23,907 nucleotides of DNA from JBARCX01 sp049794535 (GCA_049794535.1 JBARCX010000162.1:1-23907), one strand, 5' to 3'. Counted from the first letter of the stretch, positions 1-7,286 are shown. Numbers and translations are program-made. The notes: a model not told the origin generated them from the letters alone.

Positions 1-430
1 GCATCAAGCCCAGACCGATGCCAACGCGCCCCAGATTCTTGAAGCGCACATCATCGCTGCGCTTGTGCATGAAGGTGCCGATCAAGATCAACACCGGCGC
101 GACGATAGCGATATCGAACGACATCACCTGCACGATCAGCGTGGTGCCGACATTCGCGCCCAGCATCACCGTCAGCCCCGGCGCGAGGCCGAGGAAGCCA
201 CTGGCGGCAAACGAGGTTGCCATCATGCCGGTGGCAGTACTGCTCTGCAGTAATGCCGTGATGCATATACCAAACGTGAAGGCAGCCGGACGCCGGCCGA
301 GATAACGCCCCAGCCAGCGGCGCAGCGCACTGCCATAACCGCGCAGCACGCCACTGGTAACCATATGCGTGCCCCACAGCAACAGCGCGACGTAACCCGC
401 GATGTCGAGCAAGGCGAATGTGCCTTTCAT
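1..430 (-). CDS. Na+/Pi cotransporter family protein (N-terminal part)
   Basis: This is the first 143 residues of a sodium-dependent phosphate transporter of the Na/Pi-cotransporter (PF02690) type; the rest lies beyond the window edge. The start codon at 428-430 is preceded by a good ribosome binding site (AGGGAG, seven bases away). The visible protein is hydrophobic. It carries the family signatures LLQSSTAT near residue 60 (the QSS motif of the first inverted repeat) and GANVGTT near residue 96. The gene follows mgtA by about 80 bp on the same strand, so co-transcription with the Mg2+ pump is possible. Phosphate and Mg2+ (as Mg-ATP and ribosome counter-ion) are physiologically linked, but a regulatory link here is inference. 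Whether the missing C-terminus carries a PhoU-like domain cannot be seen. Confidence 0.88.
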   Translation of the reverse strand, partial: MKGTFALLDIAGYVALLLWGTHMVTSGVLRGYGSALRRWLGRYLGRRPAAFTFGICITALLQSSTATGMMATSFAASGFLGLAPGLTVMLGANVGTTLIVQVMSFDIAIVAPVLILIGTFMHKRSDDVRFKNLGRVGIGLGLM

Positions 431-496
431 CGTATTTCTCCCTGGCGCTTGGCGCCTGCCCACACCATGGGCAGACGCCATCGCTCTATATAAATC

Positions 497-512
497 CGCT
501 CTTTAAAGAGCG
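497..512. repeat. 16-bp perfect palindrome after mgtA
   Basis: CGCTCTTTAAAGAGCG is a perfect 16-bp palindrome that abuts the mgtA stop codon (513-515). In RNA it would form a five-base-pair CGCTC/GAGCG stem around an AU-rich centre. No T-tract follows on the minus strand, so it is not a classical intrinsic terminator. It could be a weak transcript end, a processing site, or an operator for the downstream phosphate transporter gene. Confidence 0.5.
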
Positions 513-3176
513 TTACAGCCAGCGTGCGTAGCGACGGATGTAGACCAGCTTCATCAACTGGGTCAATGCGCAGTACGCCAACACCGTCACTGCCAACCAA
601 CCGAAATACACGGCAGGCATTTCCATCATGCCGATCTTCGTGCCAATGGCGGTGTACGGCAGCAGCATGCCAATGACAATAATCGCCGTGGTCAGGCCAA
701 GCACCGGCGCAGCAGCGCTGCTCTGCAGGAATGGGATTCTGCGCGTGCGAATCATGTGCACCACCAGCGTCTGTGTCAGCAGGCTCTCGATAAACCAACC
801 CGACTGGAACAGCGACTGATGTTCCGCCGAATTCGCACCGAACACGAACCACAGCAACGCAAACGTGGTCATGTCGAATACCGAACTGGCCGGTCCAATC
901 CACACCATGAAACGACCGATATCACCGGCATCCCACTTGCGCGGCTTGCGCAGATATTCGTCATCCATGCGATCGAACGGAATCGACAGCTGCGAGATGT
1001 CATAGAGCAGATTCAGCACCAACACCTGCAGCGGCAGCATCGGCAAGAACGGCAGGAATGCGCTGGCAATCAGCATGCTGAGCACGTTGCCGAAGTTGGA
1101 GCTGGCCGTCATCTTGATGTACTTCATGATGTTGCCGAAGGTGACACGCCCTTCGAGCACGCCCTCCTCCAACACCATCAGATTCTTTTCCAGCAAGATG
1201 ATGTCAGCCGACTCCTTCGCGATGTCGGTGGCGGTATCCACCGAGATACCGACGTCTGCTTCGCGTAGCGCTGGTGCATCGTTAATGCCATCGCCCAGGA
1301 AGCCAACCGTGTGCCCCTGGCGTTGCAGCGACTTCACCACGCGCGCTTTTTGCAGCGGCGACATCTTGGCGAAGATGGTGGTGCGCTTGACCATCTCGTC
1401 GAGCGCAGCGTCATCCAGCGGCTCGATGTCACGGCCCTGCGCGGAGTGCGTTACGTCGAGGCCCACTTCGCGGCAGATCTTGCGCGTCACGGCCTCGTTA
1501 TCACCGGTGATCACCTTCACTTCCACGCCGTGGTGATGCAACGCGGCGATGGCCGTGGCCGCACTGTCCTTCGGCGGATCGAGGAAGGCCAGGCAGCCGA
1601 CAGCGACCATCTCGCTCTCGTCCTTGACGCCATAGGTATGCGTGATCGGCGGCTCATGCTTGATCGCCACCACCAGCACGCGCAAGCCATCCTCGTTGAG
1701 GTGGCGGGTCATCGCCTTGATCTCGCGCCGACGCTCGTCGGTCATCGGCACGATGGTGTCGCCATCACGCTCGGAGGTGCAGATCGCCAGCATCTCCTCG
1801 ACGGCACCCTTGCAGATCAGCAGGTGCTGTCCGTCACCGTTGGCAAGCACGACGGACATGCGACGGCGCTGGAAGTCGAACGGAATCTCATCAACCACGC
1901 GATAGCGCGACACTGTACCTTCGAGGTCGCGATGGGCCAGCACGGCCTTGTCCATCAGGTTCTTCAGACCGGTCTGGAAATGGCTATTGAGATAGCCATA
2001 TTCGAGTGCGTCCTCCGACTCCTCGCCATCCAGATCGAGGTGCCGCTCCAGCACGATCTTGTCCAGCGTGAGCGTGCCAGTCTTGTCGGTGCACAGCACA
2101 TCCATCGCGCCGAAGTTCTGGATCGCATTGAGACGCTTCACCACCACCTTGCGCTTGGACATCGCCAGCGCACCCTTAGCCAGGTTGGCGGTGACGATCA
2201 ACGGCAGCATTTCCGGGGTGAGGCCTACGGCGACCGACAGCGCGAACAACAGCGCCTCGAAGAAACCGTGCTTCACCCACTGAATGCCCAAAACGATAGG
2301 CACCATGACCAACATAAAACGGATTAACAGCCAGCTGACGCTCTTTACGCCGCGATCGAAGCTGGTCTGCACGCGCTGACCGGTGAGCGTCCGCGCGATG
2401 GAACCCAGATAAGTACGCGCACCCGTCGCCACCACCACCGCGCTCGCCGTGCCGCTGACCACGTTGGTGCCCATGTAGCAGACCGTGGTGAGGTCGAGCG
2501 GATTGTCGGTGGAAACTTTCTGGTCGTGCTCATTGATCTGCGCCACGGTCGGCGCGAGCTTCTCCACCGGCAGCGATTCGCCAGTGAGGATGGCTTGGCT
2601 GATGAACAAGTCCTTTGCCGTAAGCAGACGCATATCGGCCGGCACCATGTCTCCGGCCGCCAGATGCACGATGTCACCCGCCACGAGCTCGCCAACCGGC
2701 ACCTCGATACGCTCACTATGGCCATCGGACGCCTTACGGGTCACCGTGGCGGTATTGCGCACCATCGCCTTGAGGTTTTCGGCGGCACGCGAAGATCGAT
2801 ATTCCTGGGTGAAGCTGAGCAATACGCTGATGGCCACCATCACGCCGATGATGATCGGGCCTGACAAGTCGTCCGGAGAAACGAACACCTGCACCACCGC
2901 CAGGATCAGCAGCACGACGATGAAGGGATTCTTGAACGCACGCAGCAGCTGCCGCGACCAATGCGGCGGCTTCTCGTGCGACACCTCGTTAGCGCCGTCG
3001 CGATCGAGCCGCTCAGCAATCTGCTCTTCGTTGAGACCCGCGAGCGTGGTATCCAGCGCGGCTAACAGCGCTTCGTTGTGGCGAAATGCTTCCAGTGCAA
3101 CGGCCGCACGTACCGGCGCAGCCGCGCCTTTGCCAGCCACCTTGCTTACGGTGGCCTGGTTGGATTGCTGCATCAT
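513..3176 (-). CDS. mgtA: magnesium-translocating P-type ATPase
   Basis: This is an inner-membrane P3B-type ATPase that imports Mg2+ at the expense of ATP. The 887-residue product matches the family length. Visible motifs are TGES (actuator domain, about residues 198-201), the membrane signature LTPEMLP (about 319-325, typical of Mg2+ ATPases), the phosphorylation motif DKTGTLT with aspartate about 364, TGDN, and GDGINDAP of the P domain. Hydrophobic segments occur at about 85-125 and 280-330 and at the C-terminus. The frame is open to an ATG at 3212, but that codon has no ribosome binding site. The ATG at 3176 (followed by a second ATG at 3173) is preceded by GGAAGCG at suitable spacing, so I chose it. 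The upstream leader contains a proline-rich short ORF and a stem over the start region, described separately. mgtA and mgtB paralogues cannot be separated from sequence alone. Confidence 0.95.
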   Translation of the reverse strand: MMQQSNQATVSKVAGKGAAAPVRAAVALEAFRHNEALLAALDTTLAGLNEEQIAERLDRDGANEVSHEKPPHWSRQLLRAFKNPFIVVLLILAVVQVFVSPDDLSGPIIIGVMVAISVLLSFTQEYRSSRAAENLKAMVRNTATVTRKASDGHSERIEVPVGELVAGDIVHLAAGDMVPADMRLLTAKDLFISQAILTGESLPVEKLAPTVAQINEHDQKVSTDNPLDLTTVCYMGTNVVSGTASAVVVATGARTYLGSIARTLTGQRVQTSFDRGVKSVSWLLIRFMLVMVPIVLGIQWVKHGFFEALLFALSVAVGLTPEMLPLIVTANLAKGALAMSKRKVVVKRLNAIQNFGAMDVLCTDKTGTLTLDKIVLERHLDLDGEESEDALEYGYLNSHFQTGLKNLMDKAVLAHRDLEGTVSRYRVVDEIPFDFQRRRMSVVLANGDGQHLLICKGAVEEMLAICTSERDGDTIVPMTDERRREIKAMTRHLNEDGLRVLVVAIKHEPPITHTYGVKDESEMVAVGCLAFLDPPKDSAATAIAALHHHGVEVKVITGDNEAVTRKICREVGLDVTHSAQGRDIEPLDDAALDEMVKRTTIFAKMSPLQKARVVKSLQRQGHTVGFLGDGINDAPALREADVGISVDTATDIAKESADIILLEKNLMVLEEGVLEGRVTFGNIMKYIKMTASSNFGNVLSMLIASAFLPFLPMLPLQVLVLNLLYDISQLSIPFDRMDDEYLRKPRKWDAGDIGRFMVWIGPASSVFDMTTFALLWFVFGANSAEHQSLFQSGWFIESLLTQTLVVHMIRTRRIPFLQSSAAAPVLGLTTAIIVIGMLLPYTAIGTKIGMMEMPAVYFGWLAVTVLAYCALTQLMKLVYIRRYARWL

Positions 3177-3223
3177 GACTCGCTTCCGTGAAATCGTTGA
3201 CGCCAGAGGCATATCAGCGAGTC
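3177..3223 (-). promoter_or_regulatory. stem masking the mgtA ribosome binding site
   Basis: AGCGAGTC (3216-3223) and GACTCGCT (3177-3184) are perfect 8-bp inverted copies separated by 31 bases. In the minus-strand transcript the downstream arm lies between the GGA of the Shine-Dalgarno sequence and the mgtA start codon at 3176. Folding would therefore block translation initiation. The unused upstream ATG at 3212 falls in the loop. The pairing is seen in the sequence; its regulatory role is inferred. Confidence 0.5.
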
Positions 3224-3246
3224 GGCGGGTCCTACCCCACGCTTGA

Positions 3247-3302
3247 CGCCAAACGCCTGCACTATGGTCCGGGTGTACGCCACGCCGTTGGCGGAGGCCA
3301 AC
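3247..3302 (-). promoter_or_regulatory. two mutually exclusive hairpins in the mgtA leader
   Basis: In the minus-strand RNA, GUUGGC (3302-3297) can pair with GCCAAC (3292-3287) around a CUCC loop, a 6-bp hairpin. The same segment, read as CGCCAA (3293-3288), can instead pair with UUGGCG (3252-3247), also 6 bp, with a 35-base loop. The first hairpin lies inside the codons for Gly-Trp-Pro-Pro-Pro-Thr of the leader ORF, so a ribosome stalled on the prolines would break it and free one arm. A 9-bp direct repeat TTGACGCCA (3197-3205 and 3243-3251) gives a second possible partner. This is the layout expected of an attenuator; function is inferred. Confidence 0.4.
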
Positions 3303-3315
3303 CTTTACGGGGCAT
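3262..3315 (-). CDS. proline-rich 17-residue leader peptide candidate upstream of mgtA
   Basis: A 17-codon ORF encodes MPRKGWPPPTAWRTPGP and ends in TAG, 85 bases before the mgtA start. Its ATG at 3315 is preceded by AGGG five bases away, a credible ribosome binding site. Six of 17 residues are proline, including a Pro-Pro-Pro run at residues 7-9 and a proline as the last sense codon. Both features are known to slow ribosomes. In Salmonella and E. coli, mgtA is controlled by a 17-codon proline-containing leader peptide (MgtL) whose translation responds to Mg2+ and proline. The size, position and composition here are similar, although the sequence is not homologous to my eye. It lies over hairpins that could form a switch. 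A chance ORF of this length cannot be excluded. Confidence 0.45.
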   Translation of the reverse strand: MPRKGWPPPTAWRTPGP

Positions 3316-3326
3316 ATTGACCCTGA

Positions 3327-3348
3327 TCACTGACGGCTTCATCAGTGA
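3327..3348. repeat. inverted repeat upstream of the mgtA leader ORF
   Basis: TCACTGA (3327-3333) and TCAGTGA (3342-3348) are perfect 7-bp inverted arms with an 8-base spacer. The stop codon of the upstream 83-codon ORF lies inside one arm, and the ribosome binding site of the proline-rich leader follows within about ten bases. It could be an operator or an RNA hairpin that separates the two ORFs. No T-tract follows, so it is not a canonical terminator. Confidence 0.4.
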
Positions 3349-3593
3349 CTGGATACCAGCTGCAGATGACAATGCGCTTGCGACGCAGCATGTTCTTCCT
3401 GCCAATGCGCCACCGGACGGCCACGGGTCGTCTTATCGGCATGCCAGCGCATGTCAATCACCACGGCCTCGGCCGGCTTGTTCAGCGGCTGGGGCACGGT
3501 AATCGTCCAGGAACGGCGCACAGCCTCATGACGGCCGGACAGAAGGAACCGGCCTGCGCTGCGCAGACGAAAAAAATCGCGAAGGAGCTTCAT
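3342..3593 (-). CDS. hypothetical small basic protein (83 aa)
   Basis: I do not recognise this protein. It is supported by an ATG at 3593 preceded by GAGGAG at workable spacing and by codon use like that of neighbouring genes (GC-rich third positions, few rare codons). The product is basic and soluble. It has an arginine-rich N-terminus (residues 1-30) and a His-rich C-terminal half (residues 50-83) with no membrane segment or signal peptide. It ends 26 bases before the proline-rich leader of mgtA and probably shares its transcript. A role in Mg2+ stress is only suggested by position. It could also be part of a long untranslated leader. Confidence 0.45.
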   Translation of the reverse strand: MKLLRDFFRLRSAGRFLLSGRHEAVRRSWTITVPQPLNKPAEAVVIDMRWHADKTTRGRPVAHWQEEHAASQAHCHLQLVSSH

Positions 3594-3648
3594 AGCCCAT
3601 CTCCTCGTAATAGCGCCAACGGCGCCATCGGAGGTGGGCCGGACTTCC

Positions 3649-3765
3649 CTAGTCTAGGAAAGCACCGGCCGACCGCAGGCGGTCGCCGCAGACGATCAGC
3701 TTGTTATGCAATGCCGGCACCCGATGCTCGCGGATGTCGACGTTGCGACTAGGGTAAACGTCCAT
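3649..3765 (-). CDS. small ORF of 38 codons in the mgtA leader region
   Basis: This is an unrecognised ORF, listed because it is the first ORF after the predicted promoter. The ATG at 3765 has AAGG five bases upstream. The product has no signal peptide or membrane segment. It ends in RLRSAGAFLD, which resembles RLRSAGRFLL near the start of the next ORF (about residues 9-18 of the 83-aa product), although the DNA shows no true repeat. It may be a leader or uORF in a long 5' region, or a chance ORF. Confidence 0.25.
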   Translation of the reverse strand: MDVYPSRNVDIREHRVPALHNKLIVCGDRLRSAGAFLD

Positions 3766-3823
3766 ATGCCTTGATTAGTCAGGACAGAAAGCCAGCGGGC
3801 GCGTCGCGCCGTAGGGCGCGCGT

Positions 3824-3852
3824 ATTGTCGTGTTGCGGTGCGGGAGTGTCAA
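3824..3852 (-). promoter_or_regulatory. sigma70-like promoter facing mgtA
   Basis: Read on the minus strand, a perfect -35 TTGACA (3852-3847) is followed after exactly 17 bases by GACAAT (3829-3824), four of six matches to TATAAT. Transcription would begin near 3817 and run through the 38- and 83-codon ORFs into mgtA, giving a leader of roughly 640 nucleotides. It is the best promoter I can find ahead of mgtA. A closer promoter inside the leader is not excluded. Confidence 0.45.
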
Positions 3853-3894
3853 GCTACTGTAACGAACATTTCCAGACCAGGGCCAAGAGCCTGT

Positions 3895-4797
3895 CTAAAC
3901 GGCCCGCAGCAGCGCCAACCCCTGCTGAGCAACCGGCACCATCAACCAGTGATCGGCCAGCAGGAAGGCGAACAAAGCCATCAGGTAGACCACCGAGTAC
4001 TTGAACACACGCATTGCAAAAAACTCATCCGGCGGGTTCAGCAGACGGATCGCGTAGTACAGGAACCCGCCATCCAGCACCAAAGCCCCGCCGAGATACA
4101 GCAGGCCGCTGTAACCAGTGATCGTCGGCAACAATGTCACAAGCACGAGTAGCACGGTGTAGAAAAGCACCTGCCAGCGCGTGTAAACCACGCCATGCGT
4201 CACCGGCAGCATCGGCACCTGGGCACGGGCGTAATCCTCGCGGCGGAAGATCGCCAGCGCCCAGAAATGCGGCGGCGTCCACACAAAGATGATCAGGCAC
4301 AGCTGCAACGCAAAGGGGTGCAGGGCACCGGTGACCGCCGTCCAGCCCAGCACCGGCGGAATCGCCCCGGCCAGGCCGCCAATCACGATGTTCTGAGGCG
4401 TGGCCCGCTTCAGATAGGCGGTGTACACCAGTGCATAGCCGATCAACCCGGCGAACGTCAGCACGGCGGTGAGCCAGTTGACCAGCAACACCAGCACCAG
4501 CATCGAAACGATGCCCAGAGTGACCGCGAACACGAGCACCTGCCGTGGCGTGAGGTGCCCGGTCGCCAGTGGACGCCGCGCGGTGCGCGCCATCAGTTTG
4601 TCGATGCGTTCGTCGATCAGATGATTGAATGCAGCGGCCGACCCGGAGGCCAACCAGATGCCCAACGTGCCGAACACCAGCGCGCGCCACGGTGGAATAC
4701 CCGGCACGGCGAGGAACATGCCGATGACGGCGCAGAACACCAGCAGCGCGACCACTCGCGGCTTGGTCAGCTGGAAGTATTCACCCATCACGCTCAT
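3895..4797 (-). CDS. ctaB: protoheme IX farnesyltransferase (heme O synthase)
   Basis: This UbiA-superfamily inner-membrane enzyme transfers a farnesyl group to heme B to give heme O, the precursor of heme A for aa3 oxidase. The 300-residue length is normal. It begins with the characteristic EYFQLTKPRVV and carries the aspartate-rich motif N58-x3-D62-x3-D66 followed by RTARRPL, which binds Mg2+ and the prenyl diphosphate. The remainder is a series of transmembrane helices, including a second polar loop around YTAYLKRAT. Its start overlaps the end of ctaA by four bases (ATGA), so the two are translationally coupled. It is the last gene of the oxidase-assembly unit. The same family is also called cyoE; the ctaA neighbour supports ctaB. 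Confidence 0.96.
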   Translation of the reverse strand: MSVMGEYFQLTKPRVVALLVFCAVIGMFLAVPGIPPWRALVFGTLGIWLASGSAAAFNHLIDERIDKLMARTARRPLATGHLTPRQVLVFAVTLGIVSMLVLVLLVNWLTAVLTFAGLIGYALVYTAYLKRATPQNIVIGGLAGAIPPVLGWTAVTGALHPFALQLCLIIFVWTPPHFWALAIFRREDYARAQVPMLPVTHGVVYTRWQVLFYTVLLVLVTLLPTITGYSGLLYLGGALVLDGGFLYYAIRLLNPPDEFFAMRVFKYSVVYLMALFAFLLADHWLMVPVAQQGLALLRAV

Positions 4798-5966
4798 CCG
4801 TGCATCCTCGCCGCCAGGAACATCGTATCGTCACGCCGCGGTTGCGTACGCGCCAGATTCGCCAGCAGCGTGAACAACAGTAACGCCGCACACCCGTTGT
4901 GCAGCGTCGCCACCGGCAACGGCAGGCCAAAGTGCACATTGCTGATGCCCAGCAACACCTGCGTCACCAGCACCACCGCCACGGCCATGCCACCAAAGCG
5001 CAGGCCGCGCTTGGCCAACCGATGCGATAACCAGCCGAGGTAGCAAAACACGACGAGTGCACCGATGCGATGCGCGATCTGAATCGCACTGCGTGCCGCC
5101 ATGTCGAGCACGCCACCCTCATAGTTCACACCGATGCCGCGCCACAGGATGAATCCTTGGTGGAAGTCGGTGGGCGGCGCCCATGAACCCAGGCATGTCG
5201 GAAAATCGGTGCCGCAGGCCAGTGCCGCATAGTTGGCCGAGGTCCAGCCGCCGAGTGCGATCTGGCAGGCCAGCAGCACGATGCCAAACGTGACGGCCCT
5301 ACGCATATCAGCCAGATGATTGTCGACCGCGCCCACGCCGGCAAACCGCAAAGCCGCATAGGCGAGCAACCCGAACGTAGTCATACCGCCCAGCAAATGC
5401 CCCAGTACCACGATGGGCTTCAGCAACAGCGTGACCGTCCACATGCCGAGCATCGCCTGGAAGATGATCACCGCCAGGGCCAGCACGCTCACGCGCCAAG
5501 CGGCTGGGCGCTTCAGACCGACCGCTGCCAATAGCGGCAAAAGAATCGACAACACCGCCAAACCGGATGACCACAGGTGTTCGCCGCGCATGTACATCGT
5601 CACGCCTGCCGCCGCGAGTAGCGCACCAACGATCACAGCGAAACGCGCCCAACGCTGACGCCACGCAGCGACCAATGCCAATGCCAGCACCAGTACACCA
5701 AGCGTGCCTGCCAGCATGCGGTGCACTTGCTCACGCCATGCTTTGTGCGCTTCGTACGGGCGATCCGGGAATGCCGCATCGGCGCTAGCTACGGCCTGTG
5801 CGTGTCCGGGCCAAGCCGCCTGGCCATAGCAGGTCGGCCAATCCGGGCACGACAGCCCAGCATTCGACAAACGTACGAACGCGCCGAACATCACCAGTCC
5901 GAATGCAAACACTGCAGCAAACAGGGACAGGCCACGCAGGATTCTGACGGAACGAACGGACATCAA
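4794..5966 (-). CDS. ctaA: heme A synthase (COX15/CtaA family)
   Basis: This inner-membrane enzyme oxidises the C8 methyl of heme O to a formyl group, making heme A for cytochrome oxidase. It is 390 residues with about eight transmembrane helices. The first helix is followed by the family hallmark RLSNAGLSCPDWPTCYGQ, containing the cysteine pair C40/C46. Next comes the EQVHRMLAG segment (E79, H82), whose histidine is a conserved heme ligand. Further conserved histidines are seen near AHRIGALVV and in the C-terminal helices. It overlaps the upstream thioredoxin-like gene by four bases and ctaB by four bases, a tightly coupled operon. The ORF begins Met-Met, so the start is uncertain by one codon. 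Confidence 0.96.
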   Translation of the reverse strand: MMSVRSVRILRGLSLFAAVFAFGLVMFGAFVRLSNAGLSCPDWPTCYGQAAWPGHAQAVASADAAFPDRPYEAHKAWREQVHRMLAGTLGVLVLALALVAAWRQRWARFAVIVGALLAAAGVTMYMRGEHLWSSGLAVLSILLPLLAAVGLKRPAAWRVSVLALAVIIFQAMLGMWTVTLLLKPIVVLGHLLGGMTTFGLLAYAALRFAGVGAVDNHLADMRRAVTFGIVLLACQIALGGWTSANYAALACGTDFPTCLGSWAPPTDFHQGFILWRGIGVNYEGGVLDMAARSAIQIAHRIGALVVFCYLGWLSHRLAKRGLRFGGMAVAVVLVTQVLLGISNVHFGLPLPVATLHNGCAALLLFTLLANLARTQPRRDDTMFLAARMHG

Positions 5967-6535
5967 TGAACTACCTTCTGCAGATCCCGGAGCAAACCGG
6001 ATGCATCAAAGCCCGCAGGATACAGCGACAACGCCGTGCCATTGGATTCCACCAGCACCGCACTGACGCTGTCCGGCGTAGTGGGCCGGTAACCATTGAG
6101 CTTCTGCTCGACATCGCTACCGAACTGCCAGTAGCTGCGCATGGAACTGACTTGGCTAGCATCGGTCGGCGGCGTGCCGATATAGAGCAGCCGCAGGCTC
6201 GATTGATTGCGATTGAGCATGACGCGCGCCTTCGCCATTGCAGTCAGCGTATCGAAGCAGCGCGCGGCGCAATCGGGGCCTGCTAACGCAATCAAGGTGA
6301 GCCGCGGTGAGCTGTCGCGCCATGGCCACATCACCCCATTATCCAAGCGCACATGCAGGTTTTCTTGCACAAAATTGCGCTGCGGTGAAATCGGCTCGCC
6401 GTTGCCTTTGGCGCCCGGTTGCCAACCACTCAACGTGAGGATCATGGCAACGACAAACGGAGCAGCGAATATTCCGGCGATCAGCAGCAGTTTCAGACGG
6501 CTTTTTCGCAGTTGATTCTCGATCGGCTTATTCAT
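5963..6535 (-). CDS. membrane-anchored thioredoxin-fold-like protein with a CxxxC motif
   Basis: This 190-residue protein has a short cytoplasmic N-terminus, one transmembrane helix (about residues 14-35) and a periplasmic domain. It lies between SURF1 and ctaA, overlapping both by a few bases, so it is very probably an oxidase-assembly factor. The segment LIALAGPDCAARC (C89, C93) sits after a beta-strand-like stretch, as in SCO/SenC proteins, whose CxxxC binds copper. The CxxxCP proline and an obvious distal histidine ligand of SCO are not visible. Positional equivalents occur in other proteobacterial cta clusters, generally annotated as hypothetical. I infer a diverged SCO/thioredoxin relative; copper binding is unproven. 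Confidence 0.8.
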   Translation of the reverse strand: MNKPIENQLRKSRLKLLLIAGIFAAPFVVAMILTLSGWQPGAKGNGEPISPQRNFVQENLHVRLDNGVMWPWRDSSPRLTLIALAGPDCAARCFDTLTAMAKARVMLNRNQSSLRLLYIGTPPTDASQVSSMRSYWQFGSDVEQKLNGYRPTTPDSVSAVLVESNGTALSLYPAGFDASGLLRDLQKVVH

Positions 6536-7286
6536 CGATTTTGCTCTTCGTACGTCGCTTTTTACGGTGCAAGACCAGAAAGATCACCACCGCAGCAACG
6601 GCAAAGGTGAACCATTGGAAAGCATAGGCTCGATGTCGTGCAGGCGGCATCGAGGAAAAGTCCAGCGTGTGCACGCGCACGTAGATGGCATCTGGTGCAG
6701 CATCCAGCGTCAGCACGCGTGGATACAACGTAACGCCAAGGTCGTGCGCTACCTGATCGAGGTCAAGATAAATCGTAGTCTTCGGCCATTGCGCCTGTCG
6801 TGCCAGTGCATTGCCGCCCATCTCGAAACCACGACCAGGAGGCGGCTCGTACACGCCTTGCAGCGTGGTATCACCTGTAGGCAGTGGCGGTAATTGCGGT
6901 GCCTGATCGGTGCCATTGCCCGGCAGAAACCCGAGGTCGACCAGCAATAGCGTGTCGCGCCCCTGCGGACGGAACGGCACAAATACCTCTACACCACCGC
7001 GATCGTCATGCTTGGGGTTGTCGAGCAGGTAGATCTTATCGGCGAGGTAATTGCCCGCCACTTGCACGCGCGGATAGGCATCACTCGGCGGGTTATCTGC
7101 AATGCCCGCGAAGCTCTGGACGGGTGCGCTAGCCGCTGCGGCATACCGTCGCAGAAGTGCATCCTTATCGTCCGCACGATGCAGCTGCCAGATGCCCAGA
7201 CGCACAAAAAGCAAGGCTCCAGCCACCGTTAGCAGCACCGACCACCACTTGGGTTGTCGCATCCAGCTCACGCGGAAGCCCCGCAT
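6528..7286 (-). CDS. SURF1 family cytochrome oxidase biogenesis protein
   Basis: SURF1/Shy1 proteins help insert heme A into subunit I. This 252-residue protein shows the family architecture: an N-terminal transmembrane helix (about residues 15-32, followed by LGIWQLHRADDK), a periplasmic domain, and a C-terminal helix (about 222-240) after RAYAFQWFTFAV, the conserved YAFQWF motif. The gene overlaps the next gene by eight bases. An internal ATG at 7262 (MRQPKWW) is an alternative start; neither start has a strong ribosome binding site. It heads the SURF1-ctaA-ctaB transcription unit and is divergent from the twin-transmembrane gene at 7322. Confidence 0.92.
   Translation of the reverse strand: MRGFRVSWMRQPKWWSVLLTVAGALLFVRLGIWQLHRADDKDALLRRYAAAASAPVQSFAGIADNPPSDAYPRVQVAGNYLADKIYLLDNPKHDDRGGVEVFVPFRPQGRDTLLLVDLGFLPGNGTDQAPQLPPLPTGDTTLQGVYEPPPGRGFEMGGNALARQAQWPKTTIYLDLDQVAHDLGVTLYPRVLTLDAAPDAIYVRVHTLDFSSMPPARHRAYAFQWFTFAVAAVVIFLVLHRKKRRTKSKIDE

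Larger units (their letters stand above)
3594..3894. other. intergenic region between the mgtA leader ORFs and ctaB
   Basis: This 301-bp stretch holds no recognisable conserved gene. It contains a sigma70-like promoter facing mgtA (3824-3852), a 6-bp GC hairpin (CGCGCC-GTAG-GGCGCG, 3805-3820) just after that promoter, and a 38-codon minus-strand ORF (3649-3765). The ctaB gene ends at 3895. I see no clear intrinsic terminator after ctaB. Confidence 0.6.

Noticed and set aside
1311..2327. Long plus-strand ORF (338 codons) opposite mgtA
   Set aside because: It is a His/Arg/Gln-rich antisense shadow of a clear mgtA coding region, with no family match and no ribosome binding site.
3262..3315. M-box (mgtE-type) Mg2+ riboswitch
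   Set aside because: I could not find the long conserved M-box core or its helices; the leader looks like a short-ORF attenuator instead.
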